Shown here one piece after another: positions 11,960-25,085 of a stretch of DNA of 64,000 nucleotides; position 1 is the stretch's first letter; the number at the start of each line of letters is the position of its first letter. The translations under genes and the position numbers were made by a program. The stretch comes from Arthrobotrys musiformis. Its lineage: Eukaryota > Ascomycota > Orbiliomycetes > Orbiliales > Orbiliaceae. The DNA lies in contig JAVHJL010000002.1 of the NCBI GenBank assembly GCA_036971715.1, forward strand, positions 776,501 to 840,500, in the 5' to 3' direction. The notes under the pieces were generated by a model that was not told where the DNA came from, made no database searches, and was given only the letters and a program-made list of their open reading frames with translations.

Positions 11960-14655
11960 TCTAGTAGCTATGGTCGATTCGACTTTAGAAATTTACTTAG
12001 ATGCTAGCTTGGAAGTGGTAGGGGGGAGTCTGAAGCTAGTTTACGAGACGTCTAGACCGATCCGTAGCTCGACTCTCAACCGAGCTGGCTGCAATGTTGG
12101 ATTTATACTGTCGACAACGCAAGGGAACGAAATTTCGTCGCGAAATGATAGTGAAGATTGAAAGTTTTCCGGGATCTTTAGTGTTCTACAGCGCCCCATC
12201 AAACCGCGATCGATCGACTTGGACGCAAACAACTTTTCGGAAGATGGACCTAGCGATATACCCAGTTGGAAGACCCTCGCATAACAAAAAGTATTGGCTA
12301 GAAGGGGAGAGTAAGGGAGTCTCTACCACTACGTGTCGCCAATTAAACCATGACAAACATGCAGACAAGAGGCGAGGTCTGTTTGAAAACCCCACTAGCG
12401 CAGCTAGCTGCCGCTGCACGGCATAGTCGCAATTGATCTGGAAGCTATAGAAGTTGGGTTATATGCATACTATGAGCCGCATGAATGATCTTCTACCCTT
12501 GCATTATCCTTCTTGTGATCGACGGCTATAAATCTTAGCGCTGGCCTCGAAGCTCGGGTAGCTTAAATTTGTGGCTTTACGTCTCCTTCTACTTGTAAAT
12601 TTTAGACAGATTTGTATCCAATTTAAACGATCTAGACTGCGGAAAGACCGGCGACGAACCCATCGAACAAATTATGTATATCATGATCACAAGGGGGGAC
12701 TGGGGGCTAACTCCTAGTTTTGTGAAACTGCTTGAGAGAGTATTGGAAACAAGTAAGGTCCGTTAAATTTAAATTCTTAAATTTACAACGTTAAGTACGT
12801 TACTTCCGTTAAACCCGTCTTCAATGCCTTTCAAATCCATGTGCTATGAGCTACTTCGCCTATAAAACTGGTGTAGCACCAGTTTCTAGATCTATATAAA
12901 TTGATATTTCTGAATACATATGTCTAACCAAGCACACCGGTATTCCCGAAACGATCGATACTCAAACCGTCCAGCTTTTTCACGAAATATAACTCCTAAA
13001 CGCTAAATTAACTTAAATCTTCCATTGCCTCCCTTTTGATATTCGCCTAGCGCTCGTAGACACAGTAGGCTTGCCTATACATATATCATCACCAGTATTG
13101 CTTCCGAGAACATCGAGCCAGTTGCTATTATAAAAATTCTTAAGTCAGATGTATCTTGAATACAAGAAATATATGTGCACACTCCGGATCCGTGAAGCGA
13201 GGCTCCCAAGATCTCAAAGTTGACGCAATCTAAAATTAGTAAAACAAAGTATTAATGTTATGCGCTAGCCTACAAATTAAACACCAATTTCCTGAGTGCC
13301 ACAAAAATAAAGATATGTAGAATAAATTTTCGCAGGAGGCCCCCGAGGAATCAAGCATAAAATAATCAAAAACCAACTGCATGTCTGCTTGCTTAGACTA
13401 TCTTATTTCGAGCTAGTTGTGCCTTATCAACGCCTCCTCAGCAAACAGCTCGATAGCCAATCGCTAATCTGGATCTGTCGGCCGGAAAAAAAAATGCCCC
13501 GAGCTCATGCAGGCCCACAGATGATATCATGCCATCTGCACCTTTTATAACTTTGGCGCTACCCTCCTCGCAAAATGTGTCCAGATTAATACCAAATATA
13601 AACTCCGAACTTCCAGTGTTACATAGCTACTTATCTATCAATCTCAGCATGTGGAAGTCGCCTCATAAGCTTTTTTCTCCCTAGGATTTGAGTTTGTCAC
13701 AGCCGTGGGAGGATTATGAAATTGCAACGCTGGCCACAGGGCTGCATGCGGACCAGATAGCAACCAGCTTCCCGCAGAACGCACGCGGCTTCCGTAGCCG
13801 AAAATGCCTGGCTGTTCTTGACTCTCCTTCCATCTCCCAATTCTGGGGGCGAGGGGACCAAGCGGGCCGGATTTAAATGTTTTTGTTCCCCTGAAACGTA
13901 CTCGAGATCATCAAAATATTGATTGCATACATACCTTCAATTCATACGAAGCACCTGCTTGTTCCTCAGCATCGTCATATAGTAAAGATTCGATTCGGGG
14001 TTACATATTCGAATATTCCCATCCACAAACCCACACCCGCCAAACAGCGGCCAGAAACCATACGCGATCGGGCAATTGCCGGCGACTGCCGGTGGATGGC
14101 TTTTTTTCCCCTCCCACTTCCCTTGTCATCATCATCAATTGAAGAAAAAAAAAGCTCTTTGTGACGTTGCTTCCGAGTTTTTAGTTCTTTCTATTTTAGC
14201 GCACCCTCTTTTAGCCCTCTCGTTTTTTTCGTTTTCTGCCAAAAGAAGAGACGAGATGGACTTTTGGACGATATGAGACAAAAGGGAACCACAAGATCAC
14301 CTCCACATACATACAACCTGTATTGATAACTGTGATACAGTAACAAACCACCGGCGACCCGGCTGAATTCGATTTTTTCTCTTCGGACGAATTCGAACAA
14401 GAAATCAAACGTGCAGGGCCCAGCCAAAGTGCGAAACGGCAAAAACCAAGAAAAAAGGGTCCAAACCGACGAGCACAAGCAGCACGCAGCTGACCCTCCA
14501 AAATCCGGGGTTCCAGCAGAAAAGGGCGCTAAGAAAACCCTCGAGGCAACGGGGAAGGAACCCCTCCCACACCCCCAGCTGCCGTCACAGCATTCCATCC
14601 TACATATACCCGCCTCCTCCTCGTCCTCCTCGTCCTCCTCCTCCCCGGCCTCACA
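11960..14655. other. 2.7-kb spacer
   Basis: The part 12440-13690 is A/T-rich without long open frames. The stretch 13960-14655 is the likely promoter and leader of the rightward membrane-protein gene, with a TCC/TCG pyrimidine repeat at about 14611-14648 just before its ATG. No mobile element ends or RNA genes are seen. Confidence 0.5.
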
Positions 14656-15536
14656 ATGACATCCCGACACCAGCCTCCGCAATCATCATCACCATCGCCG
14701 CTACCAAGTACAAGTACTGCTGCATTCACTACTTCGAGGACAAACAATAACAGACAGCCGCCGCCACAGCATATCCGTGATCAGTCCGACTTCTCCCAAC
14801 CAGACCCCACGAAGAAACCATTCACATCATCATCCTACCGCTCCCGCTTCTCAAATCCCAATTCGAGTTCCAATTCAAGCAGCAGTAGCAGTAGTAGTAA
14901 CATACCATCCGGCTACTCGGCTCCCAAAAAGCGTAGAAGCGTCTTCATCGAGCAACTTGGTTCAACTACTACAGATCAAAGCCCCTCAGACAATGCTTCT
15001 ATAGCACCATCGCCGTCTAAAAGAAACACTAGAGAAATATCAAGAACTACAAATACAATCCTATCAATAAATCCTCTAGGCCGAAAGGATTCATACATGA
15101 TGCATCTCCCATTCCAACCTCTCAGGATAAGCATCCTGCTCCTGCTCCTCGTCACATTCACGACGATATCGCTCTCGGCATCCGCAGAGTCCGATCTGGA
15201 TAGTCTACTGTTAAAACGTGTACCTGGAGAAGCAGAGGGCGTCGTAGAACGCAGAGAAGGTAATTCACACATTTCCATTCAACTCCATCATTTCCTACAT
15301 CTATCGTATCATCGAAGAAAGAGAAAAAAAAATATATGTTTTTTTTCTTTTTCGGGAGGAACGACGTCAACTAACGGAGCATTTCCCAATTTTTCTTTAA
15401 AAAATATATAGCATCGATAGCACCAAGTTTTAGGATCGGCCCGGCGGTTCGTAATCCAGAGAAAGATATTCCAAAATTAAGAACTGGATTATTAGTTCTA
15501 GTCATCAGTCTCGTCTTCGCCGGACTCATGACATGA
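14656..15536 (+). CDS. Hypothetical membrane protein with disordered Ser-rich N-terminus
   Basis: Exons 14656..15259 and 15412..15536 give 242 residues. The donor is GTAATT and the acceptor TATATAG, phase 1. The first 150 residues are low complexity: Pro/Ser/Thr/Gln-rich with a Ser run at about 74-82 and a KKRR basic patch. Then comes a hydrophobic helix at about 156-175 (ISILLLLLVTFTTISL), a short charged loop of about 50 residues, and a second helix at the very C-terminus (LLVLVISLVFAGLM). Two helices with both ends on the same side, and the basic cluster before the first one, suggest an internal membrane anchor with a cytosolic tail. No family is recognised. Confidence 0.65.
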
Positions 15537-16790
15537 CCCACGACTCTCTTTCTACTTTCCTTTCAAAAATAGGAAAAGGGACATACGTAACGACCAAAGC
15601 GAAAAAAAGCAGGATTTTTTTTGGCTACGATTTCTTTTTGTTAGTGTTTTAGCCAGCGCCAATTCTCGACGGCGCTTTTTTTTCTTCGAAACGGTATCGA
15701 ATGGCAGCGATAGGATCTCGCTTGTGACGAATCACAAGCATACAACCACGAAGCACAAATATGGATTGAAACCCGACCCCCCGGTCTCGAAAAAAAACCC
15801 CAGTTACTCTTTCAGAAACACTAGGGACAAAAGACATCCTTTCACAAAAAAGCCATTATATCACGAATCTCCTTTTCATCATAGCCACGACCCAAAATAC
15901 CATCTACACTCCATCTCAACGGACCAGCACAAGCAAACCCCCATCTACACCCCCCCTCAAAACGGAGTCTATTCATTCCTTACCTTTTGCATCTTTGAAT
16001 CTTTTATATGACGTTATATTAGCATATCCAGGCGGGGGCAGGCGGGCACAGTGGGAAAACGACGAAACCCACCAAAAAGAAAAAATAACCCAGGCGTTTT
16101 TGAAATTCTTTTCTTTCTTTTCTATTTTTGGTCATTTTTTGGTAATCCATCTATATCGATCGGATTCAACTGATACGTATGTGTATGTAACATGTATATA
16201 CCATCTACCTATCACCAATCCTCAAGTTTAGGAGGAAGGAAAAAATGCACATCTCCTGCTTTGAAAGGGAGGGATATTTTATGAATATCAATGAACACCT
16301 GCATTCAAACTACCACCGTCCCACATAATCCACTACCACCAGACGTATATATATCACAAATATACTAGTAGATCAATTGTCAAGCATACCAATTCGCAAA
16401 GGGAGGAAGCGTATGTATATAAATAAGTATATATAATAATAAAACAAAAGATACCAATTACCCAATCCCCTCCAAGCTAGCGCTAGGAGAAATACATATA
16501 TAAAAAAAGTAAAAGAACACCAATCGATCGCAAGTCGCAACTAAAGAGATCAAATAAGACATCTCTCTAAAAATAAAAAAAGGCAAAACTCCAAAGTAAA
16601 AAGAAAAAAAGGACACACCAAAGTAAAAAAAAAAAAAAGAAGAAAGGAAGGAAAGGAAACAAGCATCATTACCATTACCAATTCATCGTGTATCGTAATC
16701 CATCACCTTTCTCAAAATCCAAGTCAAAAACGCAAGATTAAAAGATCTTCGCATGAAAAAAAAAAGTGAATAAGAAAAAGAAGCAGTAGA
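15537..16790. other. Convergent 3' region
   Basis: This lies between the membrane-protein gene and the ArfGAP gene. It is A/T-rich with many A-runs, especially at 16490-16770. It probably holds two 3' UTRs and poly(A) sites. No gene is seen. Confidence 0.55.
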
Positions 16791-19700
16791 TCACCGCATA
16801 CTTTCCAAAACCCGTGATCCCACAATCCGTCCGCTAGTACTAACCCTCTTCCTCAACTTCTCCTCTTTCTCTTTCTTCCCTCTTTCATCTCCACTCTGCG
16901 ATCCTCCTTTCATGCTTTGCGAACCCCGCACCCCTCCCCGACTACTACCCTCCCCGCCAATAGCGGCCAACGAGGAGCTACCCCCTTCACCACCACTACT
17001 TCCAGGCGCCTTCTCCCGTGTACTCCCCTTCACAAGACTGCCCCCTCCGCTGGATTTAACACCATCGAACCCTCCAGCCTTCGCGCTCTTCAAGGCCAAG
17101 TATCCCTTAGCAGCGCTCGAAATCACCAGCTTCTTCCCCGCCATAACTTCCCCAACCGCCCCTCCATTCTGCAACAGCAACTCCGCAAGCGGGAAAGTAG
17201 GTTCCTTAACTTCCTTCCCTTTGCTCCCCGGAGATAGCGGTTCCGCAGGTGTGGCAGCAGCATTACTCGTCTCCGCCACCTCCCTGACTGGATCCCCGGA
17301 ACTCAACGCCCAATAAACAATATGCACCCCTCTTTCATCCACAAAGTTCACATCCCCACGGACGGCTACTCCATAAACGGCGCCCACCAAATCTCCACGT
17401 TTAACCGCGTCAACCAACACCTCATCCGCCGTCCTCCCCGCGCTATCCGAAAGAGGCCTTACGAAAGCTCGGTCTTCGTATTTCGCTTTTATAAACTTCA
17501 ATCTCATCTCCCTCGTAACCTGTTGATTGGATCCTAGTTTTTCTTTCGGGTCGAGCCGTGCTTCGTAGATCGAATTCGAAATCTTGTTACCAATCCTAAC
17601 TAGTAACTCCGTAAGGTCCGGCGTGAACGAGTTAACATCCAGCGTCAGACTCCGTACTTTCGAAATATGTGTCCCGAGCGATCGGTGGATGCCCGAGCAT
17701 TCTACCCTCATTGTCAGCGCCAATTCTCCACCAAACACTACAATTATAGTATGGAAGAGAAGAGGGAGTAAACATACCAATACAAAGCACGATCCCAAAA
17801 TTGATCGAAACCCACTCAGTCTTAACCGTACTTCCACAGTCCGCGCACCGCCCATTCTCAACATCCGCATCCCGAATCATTTGCAACAACTTATCGGGGT
17901 CATCGTTGAAGGTGCTGCTTCGTCGCGGATAAGTCGGTCTCGACCCAACTGTGATTCTTCGTTGTAAACTATTTCCAGCCATCGAACTTCCCCCACTGCT
18001 AGATCCGTGATGATGATGGTGGTGGTGATTTGGGTCCCTGACGGCAATCTGTCCGCTGCCTAGATGCGATAACGAAGATCCCTTGCCGAATACTTGCGAG
18101 ATGTCTTTCTTTGTCGGATCGTCGACTAGCTTACTGGGGTCGAAAGCAGTTCTAGACTTTGACCCTTCAAGCATACCCTTTACCGCGTTATTGATCGCTG
18201 TAATCCAGTTGTTCATATCATCTTCACTGGTCCCCTGGTAAACGCGCTTATACTGCGGTGTGATCACTTCAAAGCAGAACCTCCTCTCTTGATTCCGGGC
18301 TTCGCGAACGGATGCCATCCGGAGATTAATCGGCTCGTTATGCAAATCCAGCTTTTCCTTCCAGTTAGAGTATTCGCACAATTGACCGGCCGCTAAAACT
18401 ACCCAGTATCTAATTTCAATTAGCATCTTCCTCCTTCGATATTATTGTTTCGGGATATTAGCTTGGACAACATACTTGTGCCAATTAACCTTCGGCAAAG
18501 CCTTAGGATCATGATGCCCCCCAGGCCTACTCAACGCCCACAACAGCCCTTCCTTCCTCCTATCGACTCCAGTGAGATTATTTGCCCCGTTCACCGGTTT
18601 ATCCTCTAGATCTCTAAACCCCTTGAACTTCCCGGAATCCGCAGTCGCAGTTGGACTCAATATCCCGGTCGGTCCCAAACTTGAAACAGTCGACGCTGCT
18701 ATCGTCGTTGTCGATTCGTTTGCCAACGGTGGTGATGATCCAGAGTGGCTAGAAACAGCTCTAATAGTCACAACATCAGGCGCAGCGCCCGTCACGCCAG
18801 AGGTAACGGGAGCCTCCATGTTTGCGACCAAGCTCCCGCTGTCGGTCATTATAACTGGCAAACTAGGTGGAGGGATCGCACTAGTACCGACAACCTGCTG
18901 CCCGTTGACTTCCGACGAGGAAGCATCTTCAGAAACAGTAGCGCCCATTTCGATAGCTCGCCTCCTTTCTTCTCTCTCAGACCGCTGAATCTTAAACTGC
19001 TTCTCGGAATTCTTCACCTCTTCAATTAAACCCTCAAGCTGTGGTTGCAACTCCTGCACTCTCTTTGCCGTGCTCAACAAGCTCTTCGCCTGCGCTTCCG
19101 CATACTTGGTAAGGTGCGACACCATCTCCTGCTCCTTCCTTCCACCGTGTAGATCCTGCATAAAACTACCATAATCGTGTCGTTTGATTTCAAAGTTCCG
19201 CTTCTTAGCCACATACTTGGAATCGCTCTCCGTTTTCTTCTTCTGCGTAACAGAATCATTTTTCATTCCTAGATACCGGCTGACGAATCCGTAAAACTCT
19301 CGGCTTTCTTCATCAAATTCCTTCTTTTTAGCTTCAGCAGCTTTGATATCATAGCTGTAGAGCTTAGTCATCGGTTCGATGATGAATTTCTGAAGATGCG
19401 CCTCATTGTGGCGTTCGAAGCGGAGGATTTCCTTGGCCGAACGCTCAAAATAGTCTTCTAGCACCGGCTTCATACCAGAAGTATTATTTGCGGCGACTTC
19501 GCGGAGGGAGTCGGCGAATAGACTCAAAGCGTCGTTCCACTGGCTCTGCGCTGACTTTGCTTGTTCGGCCCGTCGTAGTACCTTTTTCATTCTCTGGCGG
19601 AGTAGGGAGGTACGGGACTCCATTTCCTTCATTGTGGCTCTGAACAGCGGGCCATCATCGAGGATGTCGTCATCCTTATAGCATGCAGTATCTTTAGATG

Positions 19701-20874
19701 GTTGAGGTGGGGATGCGATATCGAACGTTGTAGTTTCGATTCCCGGGGTCAGGGGTTCGGAAAGTGGGTCGCTAGCTGCGGAGAGAGCGTTGGAATCGGT
19801 GGAAACATTGGATGTGGCACGGAGCTTCGGGGTCAGGAGACGAGGGTCGAGTAAACCGAGACCGAGCGCCGCAGTTTGCTGCTTATCTGTGAATAGTTAT
19901 TAGCCCAACCTTCAAACTTTCTTTTTTATCCCTCTCCTAGTGATATCAGACATACTGTGGACCCAGAACGAGAACTCAACTAGCCTGGATAGCTTGTGGG
20001 CTCTCTGATCGTACTCGACAAACTACTCGAAATTCACATATCAGCTGTAAAGCTCCCAAATATCGAAATATTGATAAAATCAAACATACAGCACAAGTAT
20101 TCCGATACCCGGATGACTTCTCGACTACTCCCTTTGGTGGCCTCCACTTCCAACTCCATGTGAAGGATACTGACGGACTGCCGCCGGTGGAATAATCGCC
20201 TAGAAAGTCAACATTGGCATGTTTATGCAGGTTTGGATCAGCGTGGAACTCCCGTGTGACGAGGTCATCGAGTTCCTTGTGATTGCTGGCGAGTATAAAT
20301 GTCAAGCCGGAGATGTTTGTATCGTTAGTGGTCCCATTTTCGTCACGGCGCTGACGGGCGACGAAAGTAAAGTCGAAGTTGAGCTCATCTTCGTTGGTGA
20401 GCTTGAGGAGAATTCCAGGGCTTTGAGTGGGTACGTATGGATCCTTTTTTCGACGATAGTTGGTCCTGTTAGCTTGCAACCGAGAATACAGAGGGAGAGA
20501 AAGATGATAGAGTGGAGTGAAATGAAATGAAAGGGAAGGGAAGGAAAGGGAAAAAGGGAGTTTTACCTGGACGTATTCTACCAGAGCGTCGTCTCCGATT
20601 TCCTTTTTGGCGACAGCTCGGGTACTTGGGAACGCATTTGGGGTGATTGAGACGATAGGCTTCTTCTTCGCATTGGATACGACGAGAGATGTAACAGTTA
20701 CTGTTCAGCGGGTAATAGGGATTTATTAGCACCAACGGGAAAAAAGGACCAGAATATTGGAAATCAAAGGAAGATATATGGCAAGAGGGGGAAGGGGAAG
20801 TCGTATATACATCTGGCCTGGTCGCGCATGAAGACCGCCGCTGGGTCTTCGGGGTGGCTTCCAACGTTCCCCAT
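16791..20874 (-). CDS. csx2: BAR-PH-ArfGAP-ankyrin protein, Csx2 type
   Basis: This is a GTPase-activating protein for Arf small GTPases, acting on membranes in vesicle traffic. Seven exons: 20874..20811, 20700..20567, 20443..20090, 20022..19956, 19886..18476, 18409..17778 and 17701..16791, giving 1190 residues. The N-terminus MGNVGS fits the N-myristoylation pattern. A BAR coiled region lies at about 285-500 and a PH domain at about 650-790 (KEGLLWALSRPGG, WVVLAAGQL, NNWITAINNAV). The ArfGAP zinc finger CADC..16 residues..CIEC starts near residue 866 and continues SGIHRSLGTHISKVRSLTLD. Weak ankyrin-like repeats follow at about 1010-1090, then a Ser/Gly-rich basic tail. A His run (seven H) and a Gly/Ser run sit between the PH and GAP parts. 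All introns join in phase. Exon 3 needs the acceptor AAAAAAG at 20445-20444. Confidence 0.93.
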
Positions 20875-23800
20875 ACTGACGGTAGTGGCTTCTTTCTCTC
20901 CCCCCGAGCGAGGCTAGAGGTTGTAGATACTGAGATATTAAGGTGGGTACGAGCTGAGAGATAGGCGGAGAGAAGGATGGATAGGATAGAACAGCCAGGA
21001 CTACTCGCACCAGGACCGGCAGCCAGGCTACGATGAAGCGGAGAGAGGACAGGCGACGGGCGTGGTCATTGGCAGATGCGATGGAGAAGCGTCGATGGTT
21101 GGAGGTTGGATGTTGGGTTGATGTGAAGTTGTGGAGGTTGAATGAGGTCGGAACGCAAAGTTGGGGAATTCGATGGGGCGGGATATCGCTGCGTAATTAA
21201 TTAGCGAGGACGAGTTTGACGTATATAAAGCTGCCACTAACGCTATACAGCCTGGCCTCGAGTCTTCGTATACGCTGCAGTCAATCACGGCTATATCGTG
21301 CGAACGGTGACAGATAAATTAAGAAAAAATAGCAATGCGTTCGAAAGGCACATGTCCATCGTACATATATTCTATTTTATTTTATTCTATTTTATTTAAT
21401 TCAAAAAAAAGGCGGCATTTCTAAATCGAGTTATCCTGGCACAGGCGCAATTGCAAGCACAGCTGGGTTGGGGTGCCGGTGCGGTGCGGCCTGGATGTCA
21501 TGCAGGTCACAGGCTGGAAAAGTATGTAAAACCGCTAATCGAACTCCTGTCTAACCCTCCTTTGTGCTCAGTCAGTATCATGCAGCTAGTGCGCAGGCTG
21601 CAGAAGCAGTCCGTTTCGCATTGACTGAACTCATGCTGTCACTCTGTATACATAAGAAAGTATGTACTCCAGATCGATTTGATCTTGTACTTACATACTT
21701 GCATTTCGAATTCGAAATTTCATTATATCAATATTAGCTATAGAATTGATATAATGACATGCATACACTCAGTCATATATCGAGTCGCACTTGATTTGTT
21801 TTTTTGTTCTTTGGTTTGTTCTTTTTGCCTCACAAAGTACTCGGACACAGTCACACGACAGGTCGCTATTATTATAAAATTCTAAGCCTTCATTCGTCGT
21901 ACCGCGACTTCTAGAGTGAACGGATATGTCATTAGTGGAAGGGGGGCCAAACTAATTAATTCCACAGCTGGTATGGAAGGGAAGTCGGCGTGTCGAACCA
22001 GACACTAGAATTTCCAAAGGGACCCTTGCATGTGACCCCGACCGGGGCCTTTCACAGCCCTAACGGACTATGTAACGGCGGTGGCGGACGACGCGCAAGT
22101 CTTTTGCTCTTTGGAAATTTGATTCTCCGCAGACATAGTCGATGTCCGGACCGACGGTTTGCAAGCACTGGGAGAGACACTAAAAGTTTTCCGTTTCACC
22201 AAAGAACATGCAAAGAAATGTAAATTATATAGCGGAGCTCGTTCTCGAGATTCCATGTACCAGCCTTGATGACTAACCGAACAACTATTATACGAATTAC
22301 GGCTGTAACGTATCGGTCCACCCAGCTTGGTTATATATCTCGTAATAAACAATATAGCAACTTAGGTATCAATATTGGCAGGCGGCGCGGGGAGCATATT
22401 ATTTCGAGAATTTACTAGCTTTGTTATGCTTGCCCGTATCCGCGAGTGACGCTCGAAAGAAAGAAAGAAGAATTGAGGCTACATACTGGTCAAACCTTTT
22501 CGAACATTTCAATACCGGGATTCAATCGAATATTCTTCGATTTGATTGAGTGTTTGGTGGGATTCTTTCTCACTTCACAGGATAATATTAGGCTGGTCAA
22601 TCGAGTATACTAATTGAATCGACGGAATAGAACACTTGGGCAAGAAGGTCAGTGTGGCTGGTGTGAAACCCCATATGCGTGTGGCTAGTGGGGACTTTAT
22701 TCGAAATCTCATGCAAAATTTAAATTCAAAAAGAAACAAATGGGAGATGTTTTCTTAAATACATACAGTATGCGGGGCTCGCAAGACTATTAGTTAATAT
22801 ATAGGCTATAGGCCGGAGAATAATTCCATCGTACGGTATACATCTGAGAATATCCAAATATCGCGAATTCGAAGTGGCCCAACTCCTGTATTATATAATA
22901 TTACCTAGATCTTTGTATGCGTATGCCAAAGATACCCTCGAGTCTATAAATATATAAAATGGCCCGACTAATTCTCACAAGATTCTTCCAAGCCCACTGT
23001 ACAGGGAGCTAGAAGCCAGCTATTGAATCTCGATACCCTCTCGCGCTTATCCTCCGACAAATCACTCTTTTGTTTTATACCCACTACCATTCATTCTACA
23101 AAACACGCATTTCACGCTCACTAATTAACCTCACTGTGACACGTCCCGAGCGAAGAGAACTTTTAAAACGTGGTATTGACAGAAAACTCGGTCGAAAGAC
23201 GATTCGCCGCCGATCTTGCAAATGCGAACGCGCCACTCGAGAGTGCGGTGCCGCGTAGATTTCAGTAGGACCATTAGCATCGAGGAACGATACTTCGTAC
23301 GTTAAGTAACTACGTAAATTTTACTGGGTCCCCTGAATAAACCTAACAAAAAGTCGAAAGGTGCTTCAGAACGATATACGATATCTCTATAGATTTCGCC
23401 CCCCAATCCATCGATCGTCGCATATGCATACCCCTTCCGAGACCACGAGGTAATAATCCAACATGACAACACGAGCTCAAAGATTAATCATGCAAAAATC
23501 AATTAAAACTACCATTCCATAACGCCGCATATATAAATACAATCCTATCTATAACAAAATTATAGCATGCAATGCGATGCAATACAATATAATCACCAAG
23601 CAATGCACGAACATGCACCACGAATTAAGCGGCCTGATCATCGAAAGCCAAGAGGGAGAAGGGTGGAAACAAGCAACTCGTCTCGACTTGCCATAAATCC
23701 ATAAAGCTGGATTTCAGGCAACCCGGAAAAGTAAGAAGGGGAAAAAGCCCCATCGCATTCCATCCCAGGCCGTTTGCTGCCAAAAAGGTTTGCCGTTTGC

Positions 23801-24614
23801 AGCGAATCGCAAGCAAATGGGCTCAAGGAACCAAGCAAACGAAGGTGAAAAGACAACGTAGCAAAATAGAGAATTTGCGAGATAAGTGTGATATCGGTTA
23901 TACGTGTATTTTTTTTTATATCATCTTTGAGTACATACATCCCTAGGAAAGCAGAGAAAGCAAGAACGGAGTGTATACGTGTGTGCGTGCGTGATATGAT
24001 CAGAAACCATGGCCAGCCGGTGGTTGCTTTGACCAAGCCAATTCGGTCTCCTCACAAACAGAACATAAAAGAGGTCCGCCGTCAAAGACAAAGAACAACC
24101 CGTTTCCGATCAAAGAAAAAGACACAAGTATAGGAAAGCCACACGCATCCGTTGATGAATCAAATAGAAAATAACTTTTAATTGATAAATTTTTGTTGCC
24201 CTTTTTTTTGGTTTCGCCTTTCAAGTGATAATTTTTTGCCTGTGAGAAATAAGAGAAAGGGAAATAAGGAAAAAAGGGAAAAGGAAACAGAACGGTCCGG
24301 CGGATACCACACTGGAATGTTTGTTCGGCAGTGAATCCACCGTTAACGGTGCTTGCGCCAGCGGGTTTAATAGCGACCCACATTCTACCAATTGGAGACT
24401 CCCAATAACTCCAAGGTATCAAATAAGTAATAGTATTACAAGGGAAGACAAGGAAAAAAACCCGAGTGAAGAAATAAAGAAACCTAGAGTAAATCAATCC
24501 CATACCAGAAGGAAAAGAACAAAATTCGGTGTAAAGGAAAGAGAAAAAAAGAAAGAAATTGAAAAAGAAATCCTCATCTCAGACCTTTTTTTTTTCTTCA
24601 TTCACATTAGTTAA
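20875..24614. other. 3.7-kb gene-poor spacer
   Basis: This holds the upstream region of the ArfGAP gene and the 3' flank of the Q/M-rich gene. TTTTATTTTA repeats lie at about 21373-21405. A short coding-like leftward stretch lies at about 24300-24383. No rRNA, tRNA or mobile element is recognised. Confidence 0.5.
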
Positions 24615-25085
24615 TTAGAACGCGATTTGCTTGACCCGTTTGCTGCCGGACGCGTCAGTTGCTGGTGAATCGCATTCGAATTCGCATGATCGCTTGAGTT
24701 TGGCACGGGCGTGGCTTGGTGGGAAACCGCTGTTCATGTTCATGCTCATGTTCATGTTTGCCGAAACGAGGTTGTCAATTTGCATTGGGTCGGAAGAACT
24801 ATGATGAGAGTTGGTTAGAGGTAGCATTTGTTTGTGAGCAGTGTAGCTGTAGTTGTATGACTGAGGTTGAAGAGGATAGTTTTGCTGCATCTGCATTGGC
24901 ACTTGCATTGGCATTTGAGGTTGCTGTTGCTGTTGTTCGTAGTACTGCGGTTGTTGGGCGGTAACATCATGGACTCTGGCGGCAGCTTCGAGCTCGGCTG
25001 ATTGAGCGAGATTATAGTTGGCAACTTCGTATTCCTCGTCGAAGGAGTCGTCGAGCTGGGCGTGGGCGCTGCAGAAGAGGACCAT
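24615..25085 (-). CDS. Hypothetical Gln/Met-rich protein
   Basis: A single exon encodes 156 residues. The N-terminus is acidic (QLDDSFDEEYEVANY), then comes a Gln/Met/Pro-rich centre (QQQQQPQMPMQVPMQMQQ), an Asn/Met repeat (SANMNMSMNMNSG) and a basic C-terminus (ARAKLKRS.., SGSKRVKQIAF). The basic pieces could be nuclear localisation signals. The start ATG is preceded by AAA, and the codon use and in-frame repeats favour a real gene over chance. A small regulatory protein is possible, but no domain is seen. Confidence 0.6.
   Translation of the reverse strand: MVLFCSAHAQLDDSFDEEYEVANYNLAQSAELEAAARVHDVTAQQPQYYEQQQQQPQMPMQVPMQMQQNYPLQPQSYNYSYTAHKQMLPLTNSHHSSSDPMQIDNLVSANMNMSMNMNSGFPPSHARAKLKRSCEFECDSPATDASGSKRVKQIAF

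Noticed and set aside
14191..14682. 163-codon leftward frame overlapping the membrane-protein gene start
   Set aside because: Composition comes from the TCC repeat and promoter sequence; no protein features.
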